A DNA stretch of 64,000 nucleotides from contig OX465600.1 of assembly GCA_950022295.1 (NCBI GenBank), positions 2,480,001 through 2,544,000 on the forward strand. Reading direction: 5' to 3'. Origin of the DNA: Bromus sterilis. Lineage: Eukaryota > Streptophyta > Magnoliopsida > Poales > Poaceae. The notes under the pieces are model-generated. The model was not told where the DNA came from and did not search any database. It saw nothing but the letters and a program-made list of their open reading frames with translations. The position numbers and the translations under genes are program-made. Shown piece after piece: positions 11,736 through 22,546 of this stretch. Numbering within the stretch: position 1 is the first letter of the stretch; each line of letters begins with the position of its first letter.

Positions 11736-12189
11736 TGTGTTGACACACGAACACGTCACGTGTACCCTCAACGCTCGGGGTGATGCACCGCAACTCACGT
11801 CGAAGGAGATCCGTCCAGTAGCGCGATACGCAAGACAACCGGCGGGCGCTTTTGAGCACCCGAAACCCCACACGCCCGGGAGGGACCCCGTCTGGGCGCA
11901 CGGCGGCTATGGGCTGCCCTAGGTCGACCTTATCGCCCCTAGAGCTCTCGCAGATTGTTGCCCTGCAAGAACAAGAAAAACGAAGAACGAGGTAGAAGAT
12001 ACGTGGAAAAGTAGACGAAATTAGGATTTAGATGTGTTTGCGATTGTGTGTTGTTTCAATCGGCCGTCACCTCATCTATTTATGAGGGGGTTGGACTTCG
12101 GACTCCAATCCGCGTCAAAACTGTCAAAATCCCGCACAAACTCGGACCCGGCGTCGAGGGTACACGTGACGTGTCCGTGTGTCAACACA
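11736..12189 (-). mobile_element. 454-bp LTR with long terminal inverted repeats
   Basis: Both ends begin TGTGTTGACACACG inward and stay complementary for about 43 bases with two or three mismatches, including ACACGTCACGTGTACC with paired ACGT cores. A minus-strand ATAAATAG box lies at 12083-12076. The neighbouring primer site and gag identify this as the 5' LTR of the minus-strand element. TIRs this long are unusual in an LTR. The 3' LTR is absent. Confidence 0.6.
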
Positions 12190-12257
12190 CGAAAACTGAA
12201 TTGCCACTTTGTGACGCATGATTGGAGAGTTCCAGTGATAGAAATTTGCAACCCCTT

Positions 12258-12664
12258 GATTGATCGTGTTGGTTGGCAAGAGCTTGAGTTTGAAGTGGCT
12301 TTCACAGCTCACTGGATGGATGGATGGATGGATGGATGGATGGATGTCGTTTGGTAGCACCAACAGAAGCAGTTTAGTAGGACTAGTAATGAATTGATAT
12401 GTGCTATCTTTTCCTTGATGAAATCCGGTTATTGCTATTATCATCCTCTTCATAACCAAAAGTTGTAGAAATCACACGTGTGACATCTATATTTGACAAT
12501 ATCATCTTGATCAGTAGTGGCACAATGGCTCAAAAATCGCTATTCCACCTTTTTGTTATCATAAAAAGTGACAGCAGCGAAAAGATGTGGCAAAGATGAT
12601 GATGGTGTAGGTAGGGTACGTGCACGTGTTTTCTCGTCTCCCATGTCATCTCAAATTTCTCCGT
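12258..12664 (+). repeat. 400-bp direct repeat, copy 2
   Basis: Partner of 10288-10697. Here the open stretch extends upstream (THDWRVPVIEICNPLIDRV), which supports origin from a coding exon of an unrecognised gene. It contains the expanded GGAT array. Confidence 0.8.
12313..12346. repeat. (GGAT)n microsatellite
   Basis: About eight GGAT units, against about three at the equivalent place in copy 1 of the 400-bp repeat. Confidence 0.9.
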
Positions 12665-13429
12665 TCAAATATCTGATTTCGGTACAAAAGGTGGATCTCT
12701 AGTATAGTTAATTACAAGGGTAGAATTCATAATTAAGTGGTTACTTAAAACTTAACTGAAATCTCTAGTGTAGTTAGAAGGAGTGGCTTCTCTGATTTTG
12801 CACGAATGAAAACACCGGCCTGAACCTTGACAGCATCATACACAGAGCATGCATGAGATGAGATGAATAATTCCATGATTTTACTGATGAAAGAGTACCA
12901 CATATATATCAGTCAAAATTGATATCCGCAGCATAAGTTCATAATAGAAAAGCCGAAAGGAAGAAAAATAATATGGAAAGTAAACATAGTTGACCCATAT
13001 TGCAAGCAAAATGCATACAATACTGAATTTTGGTGCACATATAGAATATTGTCTTCAATCATTCGGCTTGTACATGCATACCTCCCTTCTGAGTGTTATT
13101 ATAAATCTTCATAAAGCTCGCAAACGATCGATCATCTTTCCAGTGCACCCATATCCATCAATCCTCGACATATATATTGATAACATCTCCAGCTCTAGCT
13201 GTATAATTCACAAAATGGTGACAATATGACGAAACTCCTCCTTGCCAAGGTTTTTCTCCGCAAACATACTATACCCCCACCCCCCTCTCGTTACTACTGG
13301 CCTTGATGACTGAATAGATATCATCAGTGTGAAGAGGGTCGCCACATGCCACTGGATCTACTACCATACATTTAAGGGCCATAGCATTCCCAAGGATGTA
13401 GAGCGCCAACTCAGCTAGCCTCAATACAT
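12665..13429. other. Gene-less stretch
   Basis: Nothing recognisable. It ends at the left TSD (CAT, 13427-13429) of the outer CACTA element. Confidence 0.5.
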
Positions 13430-13685
13430 CACTAGTAGGAAAACTCTTATCTGTGGCGCACATATATGTGGTTTTGTGGCGCATTCCCTCATGCGTCACA
13501 AAAGTCTCGCCACAAAAAAAATTTGTGGTGCATGTTGGTATGCGCCACAGAAATATTATATTTTTGTGGCGTATACTGTACACATGCGCCACAGAAATAT
13601 ATTGCATTTAAAAAAATATATTGATGTGTTGTTATTAATACATTACATTAAACAAGTCATCATAATTATGTATTGCATACATAGT

Positions 13686-16600
13686 CACTACACAAAAATC
13701 GCTAGTTGCCGACGGCCGAAGCTATGCCTACGGTCACCGTCGGCATAGATGGAGGTATGCCGACGGCTTTTATTTTGCCGTCGGCAAAGAAAAGCCGTAG
13801 GCATACCTCCATTTATGCCGACGCTGGCCGTCGGCATAGCTTCGACCGTCGGCATATGTGCCACGTGGCACATGAGCTACCGGCCGGCTAACGGCGTCGG
13901 AGCTATGCCGACGGTTTTACCGTCGGCAACATTTTTTAATTATTTTAATTAAATGTTTTTTCAATATTCAGTTTTATTTATCTAAATTTTAACATATGCA
14001 AATGATATATCAATTTGGGGTAGAATTTTCCATAGATTATGAATATAAACTTTGTTTTTGTTTTTGGATATGTTAAAAATGCAAAATAATGTAATTTTGC
14101 AAATAGATCCTTATAGTTTATGAAAATCATAAGTAATTCATACCTGCATGGATTTTGACAAATTTTATATGTTTATGGATCAGAATCTTGCAAGGATTCT
14201 GTTGGCATACTATATTTTCAAATTTACATAGACTAAAAAAATAGAATAAGTAGTTAGTGTTTACGTCGAAACGAGCACAACGCGAGGCAATCTTAGGCAT
14301 GACCGGTGATAGCTTGGGTGGAATCTTGCAAAACTCTTGATAGATCTCTGATGAAATGAGTACTTGTGCACCGAGAAATGATTTTTTGAAAAATATCAAG
14401 CACTTGTAGTTCAAATTTCACCCCGTTCCAACTGAATCGGCGGCAGTTTGTCTTTTTTAGCAGAGGTGTATAAGAAACACTTTACATGTAAACTTTGGTA
14501 AATTGTTAATAAAATATGGTCTAGTATAATACAAAAATGTATTGGTTCAAATTTCCATCAAATATTTGGTAGATCCTTCACAAAAAGACCCTACTTTCGG
14601 CACTCGAAAAATGAAAAATGGTTTTTTCGTGCAACGAAAATGAAAACTTCCTTTCGCAAACTTGTTGGCCATTCAAATATACACATATATGCAAAATATA
14701 AGATCATTTTGGGAAACTATCCTTTGAAATTAGCTATAACTTCGGCCATTTGGCTCGAAAGCCATGAACCTTCATACTCGATAGCCCATTTTGAGAAGAC
14801 TTTTTTAATAGATTTGCATTATTCTAAGTTTGTTGGTTTGTATGGTTACTAGTACATAAATTAGGATGCAACGCGAAGGTTTTACATTTTTTTGATTTTT
14901 TTTGAATTGTTTAAGCCCGATTTCAAAATGTGGTCAAAACGGGGGAGGGGGCATGTCCGGTGATACCTAGGGGTGGAATCTTGCAACACTCTTGGTGGAT
15001 CTTTGATGAAATGAGTACTTGTATACCTAGAAATGATTTTTTGAAAAAATAAAGACCAAACTATCAAGCACTTGTAGTTCAAATTTCACCCCGTTCCAGC
15101 TGAATAGGAGGCAGTTTGTCTTTTTCAGCAGAGGTGTATAAGAAACACTTTACATGTAAACTTTGGTAAATTGTTAATAAAATATGGTCTAGTATAATAC
15201 AAAAATGGAGTGGTTCAAATTTCCATCAAATATTTGATAGATCCTTCATAAAAAGACCCTACTTTCGGCACTCGGAAAATGAAAAATGGTTTTTTCGTGC
15301 AACGAAAATGAAAACTTCCTTTGGAAAACTTGTTGGCCATTCAAATATACACATATATGCAAAATATGAGATCATTTGGGGAAACTGTCCTTTGAAATTA
15401 GCTATAACTTCGGCCATTTGGCTCGAAAGCCATGAACCTTCATACACGATAGCCCATTTTGAGAAGACTTTTTTAATAGATTTGCATTATTCCAAGTTTG
15501 TTGGTTTGTATGGTTACTAGTACATAAATTAGGATGCAACGCGAAGGTTTTATATATTTTTTATTTTTTTTGAATTGTTTAAGCCCCGATTTCAAAATGC
15601 GGTCAAAACGGGGGAGGGGGCATGTCCGGTGATAGCTAGGGGTGGAACCTTGCAACACTCTTGGTGGATCTTTGATGAAATGAGTACTTGTGCACTTAGA
15701 AATGATTTTAAAAAAAAATAAAGACCAAACTATCAAGCACTTGTAGTTCAAATTTCACCCCGTTCCAGCTGAATCGGCGGCAAAATAAAAATGATGTTTT
15801 CGTGCATACAAAATGAAAATTTTATTTGGCAAACTTGTTGCCTTTGCAATATACACACATATGCAGCATAGAGTTTACAAATGTTTTATAAAAAATCATT
15901 TTCCATCTGAGAATGTTTATATACAATGATAGAAACAATGAGTTTATCAATTTTTTATTTTTTTGAAAATACAAACTATGTCTAAATTATATAAAATTCG
16001 ACTTGGTATTGGTTTATGATTCTTAGAACATGGTAAAAATTTTCCAATTTTTTTCTAAATCTTTACCTATCTAATTCATTTAAAGAAACAAAACAAAGAA
16101 ACACAAAAAAATAAAAAAAATCCTATTGGCTACCCCCACTTCCCACGGATCAGTGACGTGGCAGGGGCATCAACCCCCCACCACGCCGATCCAACCCCCC
16201 CCCCCCCCAGCCGGCCCCACCCTCACTTCCCACGTGAATCTCTCCCTCTCTCCCTTATCTCTCCCACCGACCACGCCTTCTCCCCACGTTCCTCACTCCC
16301 ACCGACGCCTCCTCTCACCATCCAGCCGCCGGCGCACCCCCCCCCCCCCCCGCCTCCTCCCCCGCCTCCTCGCCCCGACGCCGGCGCCCCGCCCTCCGCC
16401 GCCACCCGCGCTCGCCGGAGGAGGACGCACCCATCCCGCCACGTCGCCTCTCCCCATCACCACCAGCCACGGCGGCCATCCCCTTCACCACCGGTTATGA
16501 AAGCCACGGCGCCGGAGGAGGACGCCCCTCCCCTTCGCCGCCGATAGTGACAGCCATGGCGCCAGAGGAGGACGCGGCCCTCCCATCACCACCGCGGGCG

Positions 16601-17174
16601 CGGGCCTCCCTAAGCGGCGCGTCTCCCGGGTGGCACGGGCGGCCACGGCGGGCCACCGCGGCGGGCAACCACGGCCGGCGCACCAAGGGCGGCCACGGCG
16701 CACCTGCTATTCATTGCCGGGCACAGCAGCAGCATGGGAAACCTGCTCAGGCGGCGGCGCCGCCGTTGCATTTTTTATTTTTGGCGAATAATGATGCCGA
16801 CGGCCTTCCCCTCGGCAAAGAACTCACAGGGGAGCAACCGGAGGCCTACACGTGGCGGAGATAAGCCGACGGCAACCCTGTCGGCATATCATATCGACGG
16901 AAAACAACCCGCGTGACGGCATAGACGGCGTTTGTTTGACGTGTTGTGAATTTTTTTGCCGAGGGGATTACGATGCCGACGACCAGAGAAAAACCGTCGG
17001 CATAGTTTTGTTGCCGACGGGTTTCTGTATGCCGACGGTTGTTTGAGCTATGCTGATGGAAGAGACCCCGACGGCCATATGCCGACGGTGGCCGTCGGCA
17101 TATGCCTATGCCGACGGTTTTTTGAGCTATGCCTACGGCTTTTGCCGTAGGCAACTAAGCAGTTTGGCGTAGTG
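13686..17174. mobile_element. Inner CACTA transposon (non-autonomous)
   Basis: It begins CACTACACAAAAATCGC and ends with the inverse of CACTACGCCAAACTGC, with AGT on both sides (13683-13685 and 17175-17177). Subterminal repeats built on ATGCCGACGG / CCGTCGGCAT fill 13705-13930 and 16790-17150 in both orientations. The interior has a 667-bp tandem repeat and a GC-rich block (about 16130-16860) with two poly-C runs. No transposase domain is visible, so it depends on a partner for movement. It sits 256 bp inside the outer CACTA. Confidence 0.85.
14270..15782. repeat. Tandem repeat of about 655-669 bp, two-plus copies
   Basis: GATGAAATGAGTACTTGT recurs at 14350, 15005 and 15674, and AATGAAAACTTCCTTT at about 14638 and 15306. 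A third, partial unit breaks off at about 15782, then related words reappear at 15785-15840. Units are highly similar. The repeat lies in the interior of the inner CACTA. Confidence 0.8.
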
Positions 17175-17177
17175 AGT

Positions 17178-17305
17178 CACATTATACATTAAATAAGTCA
17201 TCTAAAATTACCTACACAAGTCAGCCCAATTGGGTATTGCATACATAGTGGTCGCCTCACATTACATTAAACAAGTCATCATAAGTGCCGAATTCACGTG
17301 ACACA
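17178..17305. repeat. Short tandem repeat unit flanking the nested CACTA
   Basis: ACATTAAACAAGTCATC-type words recur at about 13645, 17187 and 17265, and TATTGCATACATAGT at about 13672 and 17237. The inner CACTA split a small pre-existing tandem array of the outer element. Confidence 0.55.
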
Positions 17306-17316
17306 TTACACATTAC

Positions 17317-17787
17317 TTAGAACTCACTACTGAAGTTCCTGACACAGCTCCACCTTTGTCGCTGGATCAGATCTCTGATTTCCCTTTGTCCACTGCCCAC
17401 TTGAGGATCAGAGCGGTGTGGTATCGCCATGGCAGCTGAGGCATCTGCGCACGTTCCTCGTTGATCGCCTCGAACATAATTGATCAACTCTGCCAATTCA
17501 AACAAAGCACGATCCATCTCCCTCTGCTTCCTCTCGATCTCCGCTTGATCTGGCCTCCTCTTATTCTGCGTGCTCTGGAGCGCACGAATCAAGGCCATCC
17601 AACGACAGGATGCGTCGCGGATCCGCGCATACCTTGCGTCCCAGAACTTCCTCATCAACAGCATGTATTCTTCCATTGTCATCGACGGATCTTCAGGCTC
17701 AAAATTTCTCATTGACTGGCATGCGAGGCTCCCCCTGAGAGAGGAAGACGATGAGCCCACACGGTTGAAATGGCGAGGAGGCACCAT
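17317..17787 (-). CDS. Hypothetical protein of the outer CACTA element
   Basis: A 156-residue frame starts with a true ATG at 17787. It is rich in Arg, Asp and Glu, with MEEYMLLMRKFWDARYARIR near residues 38-57 and a helical EIERKQREMDRALFELAEL stretch near residues 83-101. It resembles small accessory proteins found in grass CACTA elements. No catalytic motif is visible and no function is claimed. It could be one exon of a longer ORF, since GC-rich open sequence lies further upstream on the same strand (about 19220-18820). Confidence 0.4.
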   Translation of the reverse strand: MVPPRHFNRVGSSSSSLRGSLACQSMRNFEPEDPSMTMEEYMLLMRKFWDARYARIRDASCRWMALIRALQSTQNKRRPDQAEIERKQREMDRALFELAELINYVRGDQRGTCADASAAMAIPHRSDPQVGSGQREIRDLIQRQRWSCVRNFSSEF

Positions 17788-17899
17788 GACGATCTCCTAC
17801 TGCGGTGGATCAACCAAATTAAAAGGCAACAAGCAAGCAACATTAGAAATACATGAGTATCGCAGCGGATTGTGGAGATTCATAATTCATAAAGAGGTG

Positions 17900-18820
17900 C
17901 AAAATTCATAAGGTCAACACTAGCTATCAACATAACAGATTTAGAAACACAGGAATGAAGATTGTGAATTCGGCTTCTACATTCCCATGATAATCTACCA
18001 TCTAGAAACACACTATTGGTGTGTCGATGGCATCTTTTGCATTGTAATAGCAAATTATCATCTAAAAACACACGATTAAAATTTGCAGCAACTAATTAGA
18101 ATTTGCAGGAACAAGTGCTATCGAATCGGTATGGACATAGAAACCATCATCGAAACTCAGGAGTGAAATTAAGTGTGAACAAAAATCACAAAAGCAAGCA
18201 TCTGATCTCAAGTGGGACCTCTACTGTACCACCAGAGTGCATAAGCAATTAATTGAGCATGGGCAGCCCCATAAACAGGATCAGATACCATAAATCATGA
18301 ACTACTATGGGAGTGGTCGGTAAACAGTCTTTGATCAAAATGACCATTCGGATGACAATATATCCAATAAACTACCCTAACAAAGGGCATGCTGACAATC
18401 TAGAGAATAGGACAAGCTTTGGAGGTTCATCATAGACAATATAGTCAATAGAGGCAAATCAAAAGAGACAAGCTTCGGTGGTTCATCGGTATAACATATT
18501 TACAGATTATCATGTGCAACAATGACTAACCTAAGCGCTAAGCCCTTAAAGCATACACTTGCTAAACCAGTGATGACTACCACGTGCCTAAATGTGATGC
18601 AGAAATAAAGCAGCAAGGCAATCCACATAATCACGAGACGGCAATAAAGGCATATGCATGGATACCTATCACACAAGACAAACATATATTCCAAACATGT
18701 CACTCTCCAAAATTAAGAAGAGAACAAAAATATTTAAACCACTAACATACACAAGGCAAACATTATAACGGATAAATATAGCGCCAACTATGACTACAAA
18801 TCCAAACGGAAGCAATCCCT
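17900..18820. other. Gene-less interior of the outer CACTA
   Basis: AT-rich sequence, possibly intronic for a minus-strand transcript between the GC-rich block at 18820-19260 and the frame ending at 17317. No exon was resolved. Confidence 0.3.
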
Positions 18821-19689
18821 TACAAGCATCTCAAGTAAACCAAAAAAACTAGCTCACTCCAGCAACAAATTTCTGGGAGGAGAAATCCAGATCTCATAAA
18901 ACCATCATTTTGCAAAGGCCAAAACAGCTTCCATTGATATTGAATGCAGCTTGCACTGCCACCATCGTTGCTCTTGCTCGTCGGCGGGGTCTGCACGTTG
19001 CACGCCTTGGGGTCTTTCGATGAGGGGAGGGGAGGGGAAGGGAGAGGAAGGGGCGGTGGTTGTGGATGTGGGTGAGAGAGAGGGGGAAAGGAGGCTATGG
19101 CCGGCGGCGAGGTTTGCAGGAGGCGGCGAGGCGGATGGTCGCTAGGGTTCGTCGTCGGAGTAGACGGGGGCGGAGAAATACCTGGGGATGAACCGACAAA
19201 GGAGACGGTAGCGGGGCGCATCTTCGCTGTCTGGCGCCGAAGAGGCGTCGTCGCCGCCGGAGAGAGGATAGACAGGAGAGGGGAATCGCGAGTCTGGGGA
19301 AGGGAGAGAAGGAATCGGTTAATATGGCTAAGTCAGAGAATTTTGTGACGCACCCCGCCGATATGCGCCACAAAAAGTCGACCACCTTATCACGTGGTGG
19401 GTCCCACCTACATTTCTGTTGCGCATGAGGAATAATGCGCCATAGGAAGGACAGTTCAGTGACGCATGTCATTTGCATGCGCCACAGAATTACAACATTT
19501 TTGTGGCGTACACTTGACAATGCACCACAAAAATATTTCTGTAGAGCACTCATTTCTAGATGCGCCATAGAATCCATTTCTATATATAGCCAGTTTCTTA
19601 GTAATGCATCACAAAATCCAGACATGTGGACACTCTTGAGGTGATGATGTGGAGGGCCTTGCGCAGCCGTCGCCATCCTCATAGTAGGA

Positions 19690-20270
19690 CAACATAACCT
19701 ATCACGTTATGTTCATGAAAATTTTAAGAATGTTCATGATGCTAAAAATGTAATTGTAGATTTTTGTATAAAAATGGTTTTTTAAATAAATCCTATATTA
19801 CTAAAGATGTATTTGATTTTTAGAAAATCACAAAATTTGATTTATAAATATCTCCCAACTTTACAAAATGGTGTATGCCCTTTATTACAATTATTAAAAA
19901 AGGCAATTTGTTAAGTATTTTTCTTAAATTTTAAACAAAAAATTTGTGAATTATTTATAAAAACCCATGGTATTGCAGAATATTCACAGATTTTTAAAAG
20001 AAAGAAAAAACAATTAACTAATGGACATATATAGAAATAAAAAGAATGAGATTTTTGTGAGCTAACAAGCAGAACGTGCAAGACAAAAGGAGGTAACAAA
20101 ATTGGGTTAATCCATAACTGTCCGAGGCTATGCTTGATATCTATATTTTTTTCGTGCACGATGCGCCAAATACAATACATCCATGGTAAGGAGTAAGGAC
20201 GATCATGTAGAGACCCATCGATATGACTAGGTTGACCCACTTTAGAGATCAGGACAACTTTATCGGTTTT
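19690..20270 (+). repeat. AT-rich dispersed repeat, copy B
   Basis: Shares with copies A and C the ordered blocks GAGCTAACAAGCAGAACGTG, AGGAGGTAACAAAATTGGG, ATGCGCCAAATAC and GGACGATCATGTAG. Upstream, GTTCATGAAAATTTTAAGAA matches the AT-rich arm of copy A. Confidence 0.6.
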
Positions 20271-20329
20271 CCATTTGTTTTCTTGTTTTCCATTGCAAGA
20301 AAAAAGGCAACGATAGAGTAGTAGTAAAA

Positions 20330-20760
20330 ACCATAAATTTAAATATGCAATGGATTTTTTTTGAAATGCTTATAAAATAATATGTCCATATATAAAATCT
20401 CAAATAAAAAAGTTATTGTTTTTGTGAGCTAACCAGCAGAACGTGCTAGAGTTTTTTTTTCCAGCAAATCAGAACGTTTTAGACGAAAGGAGGAAGCAAA
20501 ATATGGTTAATCCATAATTATATGTGGCTATGCGCGACATCTATTTTTTCGCGCACTATGCGCCAAATATAATTCACCCATGCTAAGGACGATCATGTAG
20601 GGGCCTCTTGCTTAACACTCGATAGGACCAGTTGTTGAGTAACGTGCCAGCGACCAGGTTAACCCAGTTTAGCGATCAGGGCAACTTTTTAGGTTTTCAT
20701 TTGTTTTCTTGTTTTCTATTGCTAGATTAAGGCAACGATGGAAAAGTAGTAAAAACCATA
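20330..20760 (+). repeat. AT-rich dispersed repeat, copy C
   Basis: Direct neighbour of copy B with the same block order: CAGCAGAACGTGCTAGA, AGGAGGAAGCAAAATATGG, TATGCGCCAAATATAA and GGACGATCATGTAGG. Copies B and C also share CAACGATGG-like and ACCATAAATTTAAATATGCA flanks. Confidence 0.6.
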
Positions 20761-21300
20761 AATTTAAATATGCATTGGACTTTTTTAATGCTTAAAAATA
20801 AAATATATCAAAATTTAAAAATAATTTCAAATAAAAAATGTAATACTATGTTTATTATCAAATTTTAAAATTATTCATGAATTTCAATGTTCATTTTTTG
20901 AAAACACTCCACAATATACAGAATACTCATCAAGTCAAAAAATATTTCGGAATTTAAAAATGCTCGGTCTTGAGAAAATTTTCTAAATTTTAAAAAAGTT
21001 ATAAAATCGGAAAAAATCCTGCCCTTACAAGATGTTCTGAAAAGTTAAATAAAATAATTTTGAAATGAAATTATAAGGAAAAATGAAACCATATGCAAGG
21101 ATGAAAATAAAATTGAAGAACCAAAGAGAAAACATAAACCTAAAAATTAGTACACGTGGTGCCTTAACAGAGGAAACGAAAATAGGGTCCGTATTTTGAG
21201 TGGACGGTATATCAAAAGCAGTGGAGCGAACAATTTCATTCGCACGAGAGGGGAGCGCGAGTGAATGTTTAAATTCACCATGAAATAATCCCTCTAGCGA
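20761..21300. other. AT-rich gene-less stretch
   Basis: Continuation of the AT-rich arm of the dispersed repeat. No gene. Confidence 0.5.
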
Positions 21301-22546
21301 ACCCATGGGTTATTTGTTTCTTCGATTTGATTTCATAATGTAGCACGGTTTTAGGTAAGCGCAGTACCATCCGTCGAGGTGGGCTTGTCGGACCGTCCAT
21401 ACATCGTTTGAGTCCTGAATGGAAACCCCAGCCGGATTTCCTATTGGGGTACATACTCAAATAGGTGATCCCCTGGACCAGAGATAGAGCTGTGAGGTAA
21501 GTGTTGTGGTACTATCCTCGTTGTAAGGCCCGATATGCGGTACTGTTCCAGATCTAAATGTTTCCGTCCAGATCCGGGGACGAAGCACATATCGGTCCCA
21601 CCGCGACATATGACATAGCCATATGCCCCGGATTTCCAACATGATATCACAACATTACAGATACAAGGATACAACATCTCATACAATCGGCATACAACTG
21701 CCTCAAATACAATACAACAACGGAAGGTACATGTCTGAGTACAGACTACAATCAAATGCCTACTGGCAAAGAGAAAACATCGATCCCATATCACACGGGT
21801 CCAGGCCCTCCGCCGGGATCCGCCTAACTAGTCGTCGTCGAGTATCCACGTGAAACGTCGATCACCATACCTGTTGTCGATCAAGAACCCTCAAAAGAGT
21901 TTGGGGGTAGTATCATGAGTACAGAGGTACTCAGTATCCAACTGTAGTGGTCATCTGACCCAGCAAGGACTTCATCACTCGTCATTCTAGGACAACTAGT
22001 AGTTTACGGTAAGGAAGGGGTAAGTGGTGAGGTTGCTGCCACACTAGCATTTATGAAGTGGCTAACGATCTAAAGAGTAAGGTAAGAAGCCAAGCATTCG
22101 ATGAGGAATCGCCTCCAGCAAATCTGCTATCCACCTACTACGCAAACATAACACCTATCCTATCCTTGTCTTCCTCTTCGCATCCCGACGAAGAAGAAGC
22201 AGTCAAGGCACACACACGTTGATCAAGTTATATTAAGATTATCTCAGCTGTTGTTGTCTATGAACAAGGAGTAGGTCTCAAGTCGTCCATAACCGTGGAC
22301 ACGGCTTCTCGAAAAGATTTAACCCTGCAGGGGTGTACCAACTGCCCATTACGAGGCGTCGCATGCTCGCCCATATCTCTCAGTTGCTACCCATTACAGG
22401 CAACCATTTTATGATTTAGTTCCAAGAGATCCGAAACGACAGGTCCCTCTAACTAACAACGAAAAAATCCGGGTGGCCCCCGGGGAGTCGACACCCAATC
22501 CAAAAGCTGGCCACGCTCTCGGATCGGACTCTTCCGTAAGGCTAAG
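21301..22546 (-). mobile_element. Gypsy-like non-coding segment, interrupted by the Maximus-like element
   Basis: Read on the minus strand, it contains AACCCTGCAGGG-type, CCACGGTTATGGACGACTTG and GAGTACCTCTGTACTCATG motifs that I associate with the 3' non-coding part of grass Gypsy elements. The related segment at 39911-40612 carries the same motifs in the opposite orientation. The sequence breaks at the CTAAG TSD and resumes at 36705. No coding domain was seen. Confidence 0.4.

Larger units (their letters stand above)
13430..19606. mobile_element. Outer CACTA transposon, interrupted by a second CACTA
   Basis: The left end is CACTAGTAGGAAAACTC, preceded by CAT (13427-13429). The proposed right end is a diverged inverted copy, CTTAGTAATG, followed by CAT (19607-19609). 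Subterminal arrays of TGTGGCGCA/TGCGCCACA words lie at 13450-13600 and 19345-19590, as expected for transposase-binding regions of CACTA elements. Without the nested insertion at 13686 it would be about 2.7 kb. A minus-strand open frame (17787-17317) lies inside. The right terminus matches the left at only 7 of 10 end positions, so that boundary is less certain than the left. Confidence 0.6.

Noticed and set aside
10870..11901. Reading the gag frame upstream to 11901
   Set aside because: The extension runs through the primer site into the LTR. The ATG at 11685 is the sensible start.
16126..16916. Pro/Arg-rich open frames near two poly-C runs
   Set aside because: Inside the non-autonomous CACTA. 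Composition-driven, in competing frames, with no recognisable family.
13700..17150. CRISPR-like array from repeated GCCGACGGC words
   Set aside because: Repeats are short, in both orientations, irregularly spaced and confined to CACTA ends, as expected for subterminal binding sites.
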